From MWAR01 sp035388825 (GTDB lineage: Bacteria > Muiribacteriota > Ozemobacteria > Ozemobacterales > Ozemobacteraceae), in contig DAOOQQ010000004.1 in the NCBI GenBank assembly GCA_035388825.1, positions 62,001-126,000 on the forward strand: DNA of 64,000 nucleotides, written 5' to 3'. This document shows, piece by piece, positions 33,454-41,467 of this stretch. The notes under the pieces were generated by a model that worked only from the letters and a program-made list of their open reading frames with translations, ran no database searches and was not told where the DNA came from. Both the position numbers and the translations under genes were made by a program. How positions within the stretch are numbered: position 1 is the stretch's first letter; each line of letters begins with the position of its first letter.

Positions 33454-35361
33454 TCAGTCGGCGCCGATCCGGTGTTTCAACTCGTCGACGCGGCGTTTGA
33501 TGGCCGCGAGTTCCATCTGCTCGAACTTCGCGGGCAGGAACTTCACGTCGGTGCATTCGAGCACCGCGATGAGATCCATGTATTCGAGCCGTTCCGCATG
33601 CGCCATGGGACGGTAGCTCGCAAACGCCTCCCGCACGAAATGGCCGATCGAGCGCTTTTCCGTCCCATCCTCCTGGATCTCGTACAGGCGTGAAGCGCTG
33701 ATCAGCACCCCTTCCATCTCGTTGCCGCCGATGTCCATCGCCTCCGGGAACTCCGGGATGTCCTCCGGGGAAAGCGCCACCTTGTTCTTCTTCGCCAGCG
33801 ACAGGAACAGCGCGCGCTTGTCATTCGGCGTCTGGGGGGCGAACAGCGGGATATGGACGTCGAGACGCCCGACGCGCTTCAGATCGACCTCCAGCAGGTC
33901 GGGGCGAGAGGTGGCGAAGATCCAGAAGATCCGGCCGCGGTTGCGCGTGTCGGCCATCTCCCGGGCCAGCATGCCGTAGATACGGCCCGACAGGCCGCCG
34001 TCGTCCGCCCCACCGCCCCGCTTGCCGGCCATCTGGTCGGCCTCGTCGACGAACACGATCACCTGGCCCATCGCGTGCAGGATCTTGAACACCTGCTCCA
34101 GATTCCCTTCCGTCGCGCCGACCCACTTGTCGCGGAAATTCTTCAGCTCGACGCAGGGGACGCCGGCTTCACCCGCAAAACATTCGACAAGATATGTTTT
34201 TCCCGTGCCGATGCGGCCATTGATGAGATATCCCATCGGAAGCGCCTTCAGCTTGCCGCGCTTCATCAGCTGGGCGTCCTGGCGCATCCAACGGACGGCT
34301 TCGGTGTGGCCGGCCACGTCGTCCAGCGTTCGCGTCGATTCGACGAACTCGATCTTCCCGCTTGCCGACTTCTCGATCATCTCCTTCTTGACGCTGCGCA
34401 GATACTCCATCGTGATCCGGCGGTCGTTTTTGATCGCTCGCCGGATGAGATTCTGCAGGTCCAGGCGGGAGAGCCCTTCGAGTTTCGAGGCGAGCGAGCG
34501 GCGGTCCACGTCGCAGATCGCGCCGAAATCCGCGAGATCGGCCGTGACGTATTCGATGAACTCGAGCACCTCGGCCGCGTTGGGAAGCTCGATGCGCAGC
34601 TTCGCCGAGCGCGGATTCTCGACCACCTGCCGGTTCATGTCGGTGAGATTCTCGGCGATCAGGCAGGTCGCCACGAAAGCGCTGTTGATCGTCGGATCCG
34701 CCGCCCAGTCGAGGAGGCGGATCAGCGTTTCGACCGTGTCGGGATTCGTGTAGGCCGGATCCGTTCGCGGCAGCAGGAAGTGCGCGTAGTCGATGATCAC
34801 GGCCACGCGCACCGGGTCGGGAACGGGCTTCCCGTCAGCGCCGGGCCGGGTGCGGAACAGGCCGTTCCGGATGAAGCGGTCGATCAGCTCGAGAGCCCGT
34901 TTCGGCTCCTTGGGAAGCACGTTCCCGAGTTCGAGCAGTTTGCCCGGGTCGCTCGCCGGGGCCGCGGGAGAAGTATAGCTTGTTCTATGAAAATCATCGA
35001 ACACCTTCAGGAAGGACTGGAACAGATCGCCGCCCTTGAGGAGCCGGATGCCCTTGCCGCGGTCGTAGGCGATCACGGCTTCGAACGGAGCGAACATCAC
35101 GCGGCTCAGGAAATCGCGCAGGCTGAGGGTCTGGAGCGGCGCGTCCGGGGTGGGGCGCCAGGGCACCCAGTCGTTGATGTTCCCATACAGGATGAACTGG
35201 CTGACCGAGCCGCTCTTGAAGATTTCCGCCATCTCCCGGGCCCATGCCGGTGATCCGGCCATGAGATTCGCCGGTTGGGTGGCGGCGGGTGGCTTCGGTG
35301 CTTCGCTGCCGGACGGCGGCTGGACGGGGGTGGCCGGAACGGATGGCGCCTGGTCTGTCAT
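33454..35361 (-). CDS. Ycf46-like AAA+ ATPase
   Basis: Protein of 635 residues, cytosolic. The N-terminal half (about 40-330) looks like a degenerate AAA/RecA module: FILYGNINDWVPW, a Walker B-like RVAVIIDYAHFLLP, no P-loop. A helical linker (GLSRLDLQNLIRRAIKND then EMIEKSASGKIEFVE) leads to an intact AAA+ module: Walker A GRIGTGKT near 383, Walker B VIVFVDEADQM near 435, sensor 1 and Arg-finger region FATSRPDLLEVDLKRVGRLD. Domain order matches Ycf46-type AAA proteins. Last gene of the ABC/OmpA/PspA cluster, 21 bases after the coiled-coil gene. Two rare-codon patches (34175-34203, 34974-34998). Confidence 0.82.
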   Translation of the reverse strand: MTDQAPSVPATPVQPPSGSEAPKPPAATQPANLMAGSPAWAREMAEIFKSGSVSQFILYGNINDWVPWRPTPDAPLQTLSLRDFLSRVMFAPFEAVIAYDRGKGIRLLKGGDLFQSFLKVFDDFHRTSYTSPAAPASDPGKLLELGNVLPKEPKRALELIDRFIRNGLFRTRPGADGKPVPDPVRVAVIIDYAHFLLPRTDPAYTNPDTVETLIRLLDWAADPTINSAFVATCLIAENLTDMNRQVVENPRSAKLRIELPNAAEVLEFIEYVTADLADFGAICDVDRRSLASKLEGLSRLDLQNLIRRAIKNDRRITMEYLRSVKKEMIEKSASGKIEFVESTRTLDDVAGHTEAVRWMRQDAQLMKRGKLKALPMGYLINGRIGTGKTYLVECFAGEAGVPCVELKNFRDKWVGATEGNLEQVFKILHAMGQVIVFVDEADQMAGKRGGGADDGGLSGRIYGMLAREMADTRNRGRIFWIFATSRPDLLEVDLKRVGRLDVHIPLFAPQTPNDKRALFLSLAKKNKVALSPEDIPEFPEAMDIGGNEMEGVLISASRLYEIQEDGTEKRSIGHFVREAFASYRPMAHAERLEYMDLIAVLECTDVKFLPAKFEQMELAAIKRRVDELKHRIGAD

Positions 35362-35382
35362 GGATGGATTCCTCCCGGAATA

Positions 35383-36315
35383 TTACGGTTTCTCTTCCTG
35401 GCCGGGCGGGGGCGGCAGCGGCTCGGACGGCTGTGCTTCCTCCGCGGGCAGTTCCGGCAGGGGAGCTCGGTAGACGGGCTCTTCGGCGGGCAGGATCTGA
35501 TCGCCACCGATGCGGTTCAGAAACTCGGCATGGGAATCGACCCACTGCTCGGTTTCCCCGAGGGTCGAGCTGATCCGGTCGATGCCGGCCGAAAGCGCCT
35601 CGGGCGTGCGGTTGAGGGCCGTCTCCTCGCGGATCAGCTGGACCTGGTTCTCGATGCGATTCAGCTCCATCTCAACGAGTTTCAGGTTCTCCTGGGCCCG
35701 GCCGATGTTCTCGAGCCGTTTCTGGCGGATCTCGATATTGCCGCGGACCGATTTTTCGAGCGCCTCGCTCAGCCCCGAGCCCGCGAGTTGTTTTTCGAGA
35801 TCGCGCAGTTCGCGCCGGATGGCGGCGGCATCGGTGCGTTCGAGGCTCTCGCAGATCATGCGCCGCGTCACCAGCAGCTTGAGAAACAGCACCGGCAGTT
35901 GGCCGAGCGTCTTTTCCTTCGTCTCGCGGATGAACTGCATCGTGCCGTCGCTGTTCATGTCCATCAGCCGGCTGATCTGGGCCAGGTTGGCGTTCAGCGC
36001 CTCCAACCGCGCGACCGAGGGCTTGTCCAGCGTGCGCACCATCTCGTTGATCCGGACCGCCTTGTCCTGCTCGATGAGGTTCAGCCGCTTCGACTGGATG
36101 TATTTCTGGAACCGCGGATCCGTCGAGAGCATCCAGAGATAGCACACCTCCATGCCGGCTCCGAGGAACCAGAAACCGGGGTTCAGCAGGCCCAGCGCAA
36201 CGGCCCCCGCCAGCCCCATCTTGTTGACCGGCAGCGCGCCGAGGCCTGGCAGCGGGTAGCGCAGATGAAACGCTTCCGACAGGTAATCCCAGAAACCGAG
36301 CGATGCGCGGGCCAT
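35383..36315 (-). CDS. Membrane-anchored coiled-coil protein
   Basis: Protein of 310 residues. A hydrophobic N-terminal region (about 30-65, KMGLAGAVALGLLNPGFWFL and the next helix) is followed by a long helical, charged region (about 70-270) with coiled-coil character and a Pro/Glu-rich end. No known domain is recognised. It starts one base after the ABC ATPase stop and lies 21 bases before the AAA+ gene, so it may link the transporter to the AAA+ ATPase. Confidence 0.65.
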   Translation of the reverse strand: MARASLGFWDYLSEAFHLRYPLPGLGALPVNKMGLAGAVALGLLNPGFWFLGAGMEVCYLWMLSTDPRFQKYIQSKRLNLIEQDKAVRINEMVRTLDKPSVARLEALNANLAQISRLMDMNSDGTMQFIRETKEKTLGQLPVLFLKLLVTRRMICESLERTDAAAIRRELRDLEKQLAGSGLSEALEKSVRGNIEIRQKRLENIGRAQENLKLVEMELNRIENQVQLIREETALNRTPEALSAGIDRISSTLGETEQWVDSHAEFLNRIGGDQILPAEEPVYRAPLPELPAEEAQPSEPLPPPPGQEEKP

Positions 36316-36316
36316 G

Positions 36317-37630
36317 TCAGTGGGTTCCTCCGTCCTCGATGGCGAGGAACCGCTCCGTGATCTCGCGCAGCCGGGCCTTGAAGGCCGGGCCTTCCTGGAC
36401 ATCGAGCGGGGACAGCCCCGGGGCCTTGCCGATCTCTTCGGGGCGGATGAATATCTTGTCCGCTATTTTTCCCGGGCCGGGGGTGAACATGAAGACGCGG
36501 TCCCCGAGATACACGGCTTCGGCGAGGGAGTGGGTCACGATGAACACGGTCGCCTCGACTTCCTTCCAGAGCTGGGTGATCAGCGCCTGCATGTCGATGC
36601 GGGTCGGTTCGTCCAATGCCGAGAACGGCTCATCCATAAGGATGATCCGGGGCCTCAGCACGAGCGTGCGGGCGATCGCGACCCGCTGCTGCTGACCCCC
36701 CGAAAGCTGGTAGGGATACTTGCTTTCATGGCCGAGCAGGCCGACTTTCCGGATGATATCCATCGCACGCGCCTTCATCTCGGCGGGCGAGTAGCCCAGC
36801 GCATCGCGGTTGATCTCGAGGCCGAACGTCACGTTCTCGAGCACGGTGCGGTTCGGGAACGAGCTGTATTTCTGGAAGATCATCCCGCGGTCCTTGCCCG
36901 GCCCCGTGACGGGGCGGTTGCGCACGAGCACCTCGCCGCGCGTGGGCGGCCAGACATCCGGGAAGCCCTGGATCAGGTTCAGAACGGTGGATTTGCCGCA
37001 GCCCGAGGGGCCGACCAGGGCGATGAACTCGCCGACGTCGGGCAGGTCCTCGATCTCGAAATCGATGTTTTCGATCGCCTTGTACTCGTGCGGCGTGCCC
37101 TCGTTGAAAATCTTCGTCACGTTGCGGAACGTCACGACCGGAGGTTTGGGGCCGGCGGAAGCCTGTGGCCCGGCCCCTTCGGCCGGATCTGTGCCGCCCG
37201 TGACGGGGGAGGGCTTCGGGACGCCCGGCTCCTCCGGGAGGTTGAAAAAAGGCCCGATCAGGCGTCTCCAGAACGAGCGGGGGGCCGGGGCAGCCGGCGG
37301 CGGGGAATGGGGGGGCGTCGCATGCTGTTTCTGCTGCGTGGCTGGCGCCGTGGCCGGTGCCGGTTTTGCCGCGTCTGGCTTTGGTGGAGTCGATGGCGGC
37401 TTATCTCCGTTCGATGGCAGAGGAGCATGGGGGGGCTCTGACGGGATGTGCGCGTCCCGGGCTTCGACCGGGGACGCTGGGGCGGGGGCAGGCTTGGCCG
37501 TTTCAGCGGCCGGCGCGGGCGGTGCCGTGACCGGGGCCGTCGGGGACTCACGGGACGGGGCGGAGGAAATACCGCTCAGATCCGGGCCTGCGCTCGTCAG
37601 GGGAGGGGCGTTCTTGTCGTTCTCGCTCAT
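36317..37630 (-). CDS. ABC transporter ATPase (SsuB/TauB type) with proline-rich N-terminus
   Basis: Protein of 437 residues, against ~250 for the family. Residues 1-165 are Pro/Ala-rich and probably disordered. The ATPase follows: Walker A GPSGCGKST near 208, Q-loop, signature LSGGQQQRVAIARTL near 305, Walker B RIILMDEPFSALDEPTR near 325 and the switch His in FIVTHSLAEAV. It belongs with the permease whose gene it overlaps by four bases. The family usually powers uptake of nitrate, sulfonates or taurine; the substrate here is unknown. Confidence 0.92.
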   Translation of the reverse strand: MSENDKNAPPLTSAGPDLSGISSAPSRESPTAPVTAPPAPAAETAKPAPAPASPVEARDAHIPSEPPHAPLPSNGDKPPSTPPKPDAAKPAPATAPATQQKQHATPPHSPPPAAPAPRSFWRRLIGPFFNLPEEPGVPKPSPVTGGTDPAEGAGPQASAGPKPPVVTFRNVTKIFNEGTPHEYKAIENIDFEIEDLPDVGEFIALVGPSGCGKSTVLNLIQGFPDVWPPTRGEVLVRNRPVTGPGKDRGMIFQKYSSFPNRTVLENVTFGLEINRDALGYSPAEMKARAMDIIRKVGLLGHESKYPYQLSGGQQQRVAIARTLVLRPRIILMDEPFSALDEPTRIDMQALITQLWKEVEATVFIVTHSLAEAVYLGDRVFMFTPGPGKIADKIFIRPEEIGKAPGLSPLDVQEGPAFKARLREITERFLAIEDGGTH

Positions 37631-38850
37631 CGCTTGAGCCTCCGGTACGGGAACAGCACGTCACCGCCGTATTCCCACAACTTGTCGGTGATGAATGCCA
37701 GCACGACGATGACGAGCAGGACGAGGTAGATGTGCTCCTTGGGGCCGATGCGCTGGCTGCCGAGAATCAGGGCGCCGAGACCGCCGCTTCCCATGTCGAC
37801 CATTTCAGCCAATATAATATAGCCCCATCCGACCCCGAAGCCCATCCGCATCGCGTCGTAGATGTTCGGCATCGCGATCGCCAGCAGCACGTGGCGCACC
37901 GTCTGCCACTTGGTGGCCCCGAGGGTGTAGGCGGTGAGCAGGTAGACGTTGTCGACCTCTTCGATGGCGCGCACGATCAGGGGCAGCAGGTAGATGCCGA
38001 ACGCGAAGGCCAGGAACATCACCTTCTGTAACTCGGTGGTGCCGAACAGGCTCATGAACAGCGGAACCAGCGCCGGGATCGGCAGATATCCGCTGAACAC
38101 CATGATGGGTGAGAACATCGCCTTGATGCGGGAGAAGCTGCCCATGAGCAGGCCGAGCGGGAAGCCGATCGCCAGGGCCACGCCGAACCCTTCGGCGACG
38201 CGCAGAAAACTCGCAAACACGTTGCTCGCGAGCTTGCGCTCGGACCAGAGCGACTTCAGCGATCGCAGCACTTCCATCGGGCTCGGCAGGATCTGGTTGG
38301 TCAGCAGCCGCGTCTCGACGTCTTCATACCGGTATTCCAGCACGTGGAGCTGCTTGCCGGCTGCCGGGGGAACCGGAACCCCCCCGCGGCCGATCGCCGT
38401 GCCCTGGGGCGCCTCGGCGGCTTCGGCCGGTGCGGGAACCGCCTGACGCGAAATGATCCTGCCGCGCTTGAGCTTGATCTTGAACTCGTCGCCGTAGACG
38501 CGGACATACAGATTGTGGAGCGGGAACCGGGCCTGGCCCGAAACCACGAACGTATCGGTCGCCGCCTGCTCCAGCTTCCAGCCGGCCACCTTGAGGCCCG
38601 TGCCGTCGGTGATCAACCGGCCGACCTGCGGAACGGCCTCGCCCGTGTCGAGCTCGCCTTCCGGCAGATACACCACGTCCATGCGGCCCCAGGTCGCGGC
38701 CGTCCAGATCAGGAGCAGGAGCAGGATGGGAATGACGCCCAATCCCGCGCTCTGGATCATCGGAACCGGTTCCCGGATCCGGAGGAACTCCGACACCGCC
38801 CCGCTCCGGGCGGGGGGCTGCTTTCCTGACGTGCCTGGATCTGCCGACAT
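37627..38850 (-). CDS. ABC transporter permease (SsuC/TauC type) with extracytoplasmic insertion
   Basis: Protein of 407 residues, against ~260 for the family. TM1 is near 33-53. A soluble segment of about 140 residues follows (GWKLEQAATDTFVVSGQARF, LYVRVYGDEFKIKLKRGRI, then an Ala/Pro linker). The usual permease core starts at ILPSPMEVLRSL (about 188). The EAA loop reads TAYTLGATKWQTVRHVLLAI near 310. The insertion would sit in the periplasm, facing the OmpA-fused binding proteins. A rare-codon patch (GYIILAEM) is at 37810-37826. CGGAGG precedes the ATG. Confidence 0.88.
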   Translation of the reverse strand: MSADPGTSGKQPPARSGAVSEFLRIREPVPMIQSAGLGVIPILLLLLIWTAATWGRMDVVYLPEGELDTGEAVPQVGRLITDGTGLKVAGWKLEQAATDTFVVSGQARFPLHNLYVRVYGDEFKIKLKRGRIISRQAVPAPAEAAEAPQGTAIGRGGVPVPPAAGKQLHVLEYRYEDVETRLLTNQILPSPMEVLRSLKSLWSERKLASNVFASFLRVAEGFGVALAIGFPLGLLMGSFSRIKAMFSPIMVFSGYLPIPALVPLFMSLFGTTELQKVMFLAFAFGIYLLPLIVRAIEEVDNVYLLTAYTLGATKWQTVRHVLLAIAMPNIYDAMRMGFGVGWGYIILAEMVDMGSGGLGALILGSQRIGPKEHIYLVLLVIVVLAFITDKLWEYGGDVLFPYRRLKR

Positions 38851-38896
38851 CCCGGAACCTCCGAGGAGTGTGATATTATATCGCTATGAATATTAT

Positions 38897-38923
38897 GCGG
38901 GCGGCGGCGCTGCCGCCGCCCGC
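38897..38923. promoter_or_regulatory. Intercistronic GC hairpin
   Basis: 12-base stem GCGGGCGGCGGC / GCCGCCGCCCGC with a 3-base loop, between the second binding-protein gene and the permease gene. There is no T run, so it may act as an mRNA 3'-end stabiliser or partial attenuator that keeps binding protein in excess over permease. Confidence 0.6.
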
Positions 38924-38933
38924 ATGAGTGCGG

Positions 38934-40610
38934 TTACTGGCTTTCGGGCGAGTAGACGGACACCTCGACGCGGCGGTTGAGCGCATGGTTCTGCGCATCC
39001 GCCTGGTCGGCCGGCTCGTCCCAGCCCTTGCCCTCGGCCACGAACTTGTTCGGGTCGAACTTGTACTTGGCGACGAGCGCCTGCTTCACGGCATTGGCGC
39101 GCTCGGTGCTCAGCTCCTTCACGACCTCTTCCGGCACCTTGCCCTTCATCGAGCCGTCGGTGTGGCCGACGATCGCGATGACCGCGCGCTCGTAGGCGCC
39201 GACCAGCCGGCCGATCCGTTCCATCGTGGCTTCGATGTTCGGGTCGTAGAGCGTGTTCGGCAGCGGCCGGCCGATGTCGTCATGCTGCGGCTCGTACAGG
39301 TTCGACGAGTTCGGGTAGAAGCTGATGCGCACCGTCTGGGTGACGATCGGGGCTTCCGCCGAAACCTTCTTGTAGCTGGTCGGCACGAAGCTGCTGACGT
39401 ACTCGTCCTTGTGGTGCTTGAACGTGCCGTCCTTCTCGATCGCCTGGAGCAGCGTGAAGTCCATGACCTGGTCGAAGGTGATGGGGTTTTCGACCTTGCC
39501 GGCGAGCTGGTAGACCGAGGTGATGTTCTTCCAGGTGCGCTCGAAGCTGGTCGGGTTGTTCGCATTCAGGAAGAACGCCATGTTCTCGGCGAAGTTCGTC
39601 GAGTGGGCGTCGTTCTGCATGCCCTTCACGTCGTCGACCTTCATGCCGTACCCGTCGGCCATCCACTGGAACGCCTGGGCCTTGAAGGTCGGGTTCTTCA
39701 GCAGGTCCATGCCCTCGAAGATGCCGGCCACGAGGCCCTTCACGATCTCGGGCTTGTCCCGCGCGAAGTCGGCGCGCACGGCCCACACGTCGGCGATCAG
39801 CTTGTTCGCCTCGCTGGTCGTGGTCAGAATGCGGGTTCCGGCGACCTTCTCGGGGATGTTGTAGATGTCCGGCGCCCAGCTCACGCAGGCGTCGATGCTC
39901 TTGTCCGACACGAACGCCGCCGCGGCCTCGAACGCCGTGGCCGTGTATTTCGGGGTGATGTCGCTCAGTTGCAGACCGCCGTTGATCAGCAGGTTGCTGA
40001 TGAAATACTGGGACGGGCTGTTCTGGGCGAACACGACCGTCTTGCCCTTCAGGTCGGCCACGCTGCGGATGCCCGAGCGCACGACGATGCCGTCGCCGCC
40101 GTTCGACCAGTCGATCTGTTGGTAAATGCGCGGCGAGGTGCGGCTGTCCTTCATCAGCTCGGGGGCGAACAGCGCGATCATGTCCAGCGTGCCCCACAGC
40201 ACGTGGCTGGTGCCGGCCGCATACGCATCGCGGGCCGCAACCGGGTCGTCGATCAGCTTCAGGTTGACCTTGAAGCCGTATTTCTTGAAGAAGACGCTCT
40301 CCTCGTTGGGCTTGAAGCCGTTGTTCGCGGCCACGATCGGCAGCCAGCCGATCCAGACGTTGATCGGGAACTCGACGATCTTCTCTTTTTCGTCCCACTT
40401 GTAGGCCGAGGTGCCCTTGACCGGCGGCAGCTTCTCCTGCGGAACATACTTGTACTCCTGAACCGTCGTGACACCCTTCGTGTCCGGGGCTTCGACCGAC
40501 GGTTTCGCCGGTGCCGCGCCGGCGGGGGCCGGGGCTTCCTGGGCGACCGCCGCGCCCGCCTGCAGGGCGAGGGCGATCAGGGCCGCAAGGGCGATTCTCA
40601 TGATTTTCAT
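38934..40610 (-). CDS. ABC substrate-binding protein fused to OmpA domain (paralogue 2)
   Basis: Protein of 558 residues. Signal peptide 1-24 (IRIALAALIALALQAGAAVAQ). A type II periplasmic binding domain of the NMT1/SsuA kind (about 70-400: INVWIGWLPIVAANNGF, AAGTSHVLWGTLDMIAL, VFAQNSPSQYFISNLLI) is followed by an OmpA/MotB peptidoglycan-binding domain (about 430-558: VRISFYPNSSNLYEP, AIVGHTDGSMKG, ALNRRVEVSVY). Roughly three quarters identical by eye to the paralogue at 41468, but with a cleavable-looking leader. GGAGG precedes the ATG. Confidence 0.9.
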   Translation of the reverse strand: MKIMRIALAALIALALQAGAAVAQEAPAPAGAAPAKPSVEAPDTKGVTTVQEYKYVPQEKLPPVKGTSAYKWDEKEKIVEFPINVWIGWLPIVAANNGFKPNEESVFFKKYGFKVNLKLIDDPVAARDAYAAGTSHVLWGTLDMIALFAPELMKDSRTSPRIYQQIDWSNGGDGIVVRSGIRSVADLKGKTVVFAQNSPSQYFISNLLINGGLQLSDITPKYTATAFEAAAAFVSDKSIDACVSWAPDIYNIPEKVAGTRILTTTSEANKLIADVWAVRADFARDKPEIVKGLVAGIFEGMDLLKNPTFKAQAFQWMADGYGMKVDDVKGMQNDAHSTNFAENMAFFLNANNPTSFERTWKNITSVYQLAGKVENPITFDQVMDFTLLQAIEKDGTFKHHKDEYVSSFVPTSYKKVSAEAPIVTQTVRISFYPNSSNLYEPQHDDIGRPLPNTLYDPNIEATMERIGRLVGAYERAVIAIVGHTDGSMKGKVPEEVVKELSTERANAVKQALVAKYKFDPNKFVAEGKGWDEPADQADAQNHALNRRVEVSVYSPESQ

Positions 40611-40636
40611 ATATCCTCCGTTATAATTCTGTGGTG

Positions 40637-40662
40637 TTGGCGCGACCGGCCGGTCGCGCCAA
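40637..40662. repeat. Perfect 26-base palindrome between pspA-like and binding-protein genes
   Basis: TTGGCGCGACCGG directly followed by its complement CCGGTCGCGCCAA, with no unpaired loop. It lies 17 bases after the PspA-like stop. It could be a cruciform, an RNA hairpin for processing, or an operator. No T run. Confidence 0.7.
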
Positions 40663-40678
40663 CGGAATGTCGGGAAGA

Positions 40679-41440
40679 TCAGGCCCGGGGGCCGAGTTCC
40701 TTCTCGGGAACCGGCGGCGGAGCTTCCGTGACGGGCGCCTCGGGAGCGGTTTCCCCGGTCGCCGAGTCGATCCCGTACACCGAGGCGAACTCGGCCAGAG
40801 CCTGCTCGCCGAGGGCGGCCTGCTCGTTCTCCTTGAGCTGGATGCCCGAGGTGTCGATCTGGCCGGAGGAGACGCGCGCGCGGCCGGCGGCCTTGTCACG
40901 CCGTTCCTGCACCAGCTCGGAGACGCGGGCGATCGTGTCGCCGGTTCCTCCGATGCTGCTGATCATGCCCTTCGCCATCTCCGACAGCTCGGCCTGGGCC
41001 TCGAGCATCTCGGTCTCGGACACCATCGCCTGCAGCTTCTCGATCTTCTGCTGCGCCTCGCGCACCGAAACGTCGCGCGCGCGCTCGAGATCCTTGAACG
41101 CCTTTTCCTGGAGCTGGAGCTGCTGCTGGTTCTCGTCGAGCTGCTGCTTGACGGTCTGGAGCTGCAGCGCGAGCTGGCCCGCGACGGCCCGGTTGCCGGC
41201 CTTGAGGTTGGCCGTGATCTTCGCCGTCAGCTCTTTTTCCTTCTGGGTCAGGTTTTTCACCTGCCGGATCAGCCGTTCGAGAAACGCCGCCTGGTTGGCG
41301 AGCTGCTCGTTGAACCGCGAAATCTGCTTGCGCAGGTTCTCCTTCTCGACCTCGATCAGCGCGTGGGGGTTCTGTGCCTCGAGCCCCGAGATGAACAGCC
41401 CGAAAAACCCGCGAATCAGATTCATCAGTCTCGTGAACAT
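40679..41440 (-). CDS. PspA/IM30-like coiled-coil protein
   Basis: Protein of 253 residues. An amphipathic N-terminal helix (MFTRLMNLIRGFFGLFISGL) precedes long coiled-coil helices (about 25-180: PHALIEVEKENLRKQISRFN, LERLIRQVKNLTQKEKELTA, QLALQLQTVKQQLDENQQQL) and an acidic Pro-rich tail. This is the PspA/Vipp1 layout, a membrane-binding polymer superfamily that includes ESCRT-III. It lies between the two OmpA-fused binding-protein genes, which suggests that it works on the membrane beneath that transporter, possibly with the AAA+ ATPase at the operon end. Confidence 0.75.
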   Translation of the reverse strand: MFTRLMNLIRGFFGLFISGLEAQNPHALIEVEKENLRKQISRFNEQLANQAAFLERLIRQVKNLTQKEKELTAKITANLKAGNRAVAGQLALQLQTVKQQLDENQQQLQLQEKAFKDLERARDVSVREAQQKIEKLQAMVSETEMLEAQAELSEMAKGMISSIGGTGDTIARVSELVQERRDKAAGRARVSSGQIDTSGIQLKENEQAALGEQALAEFASVYGIDSATGETAPEAPVTEAPPPVPEKELGPRA

Positions 41441-41467
41441 TCTATGACCTCTCCTTTCGGATGTAAC

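Noticed and set aside
37800..37830. TATAAT-like sequence inside the permease gene as an internal promoter
   Set aside because: No -35 at a proper distance; it belongs to the pattern of AT-rich codon patches seen in many genes.
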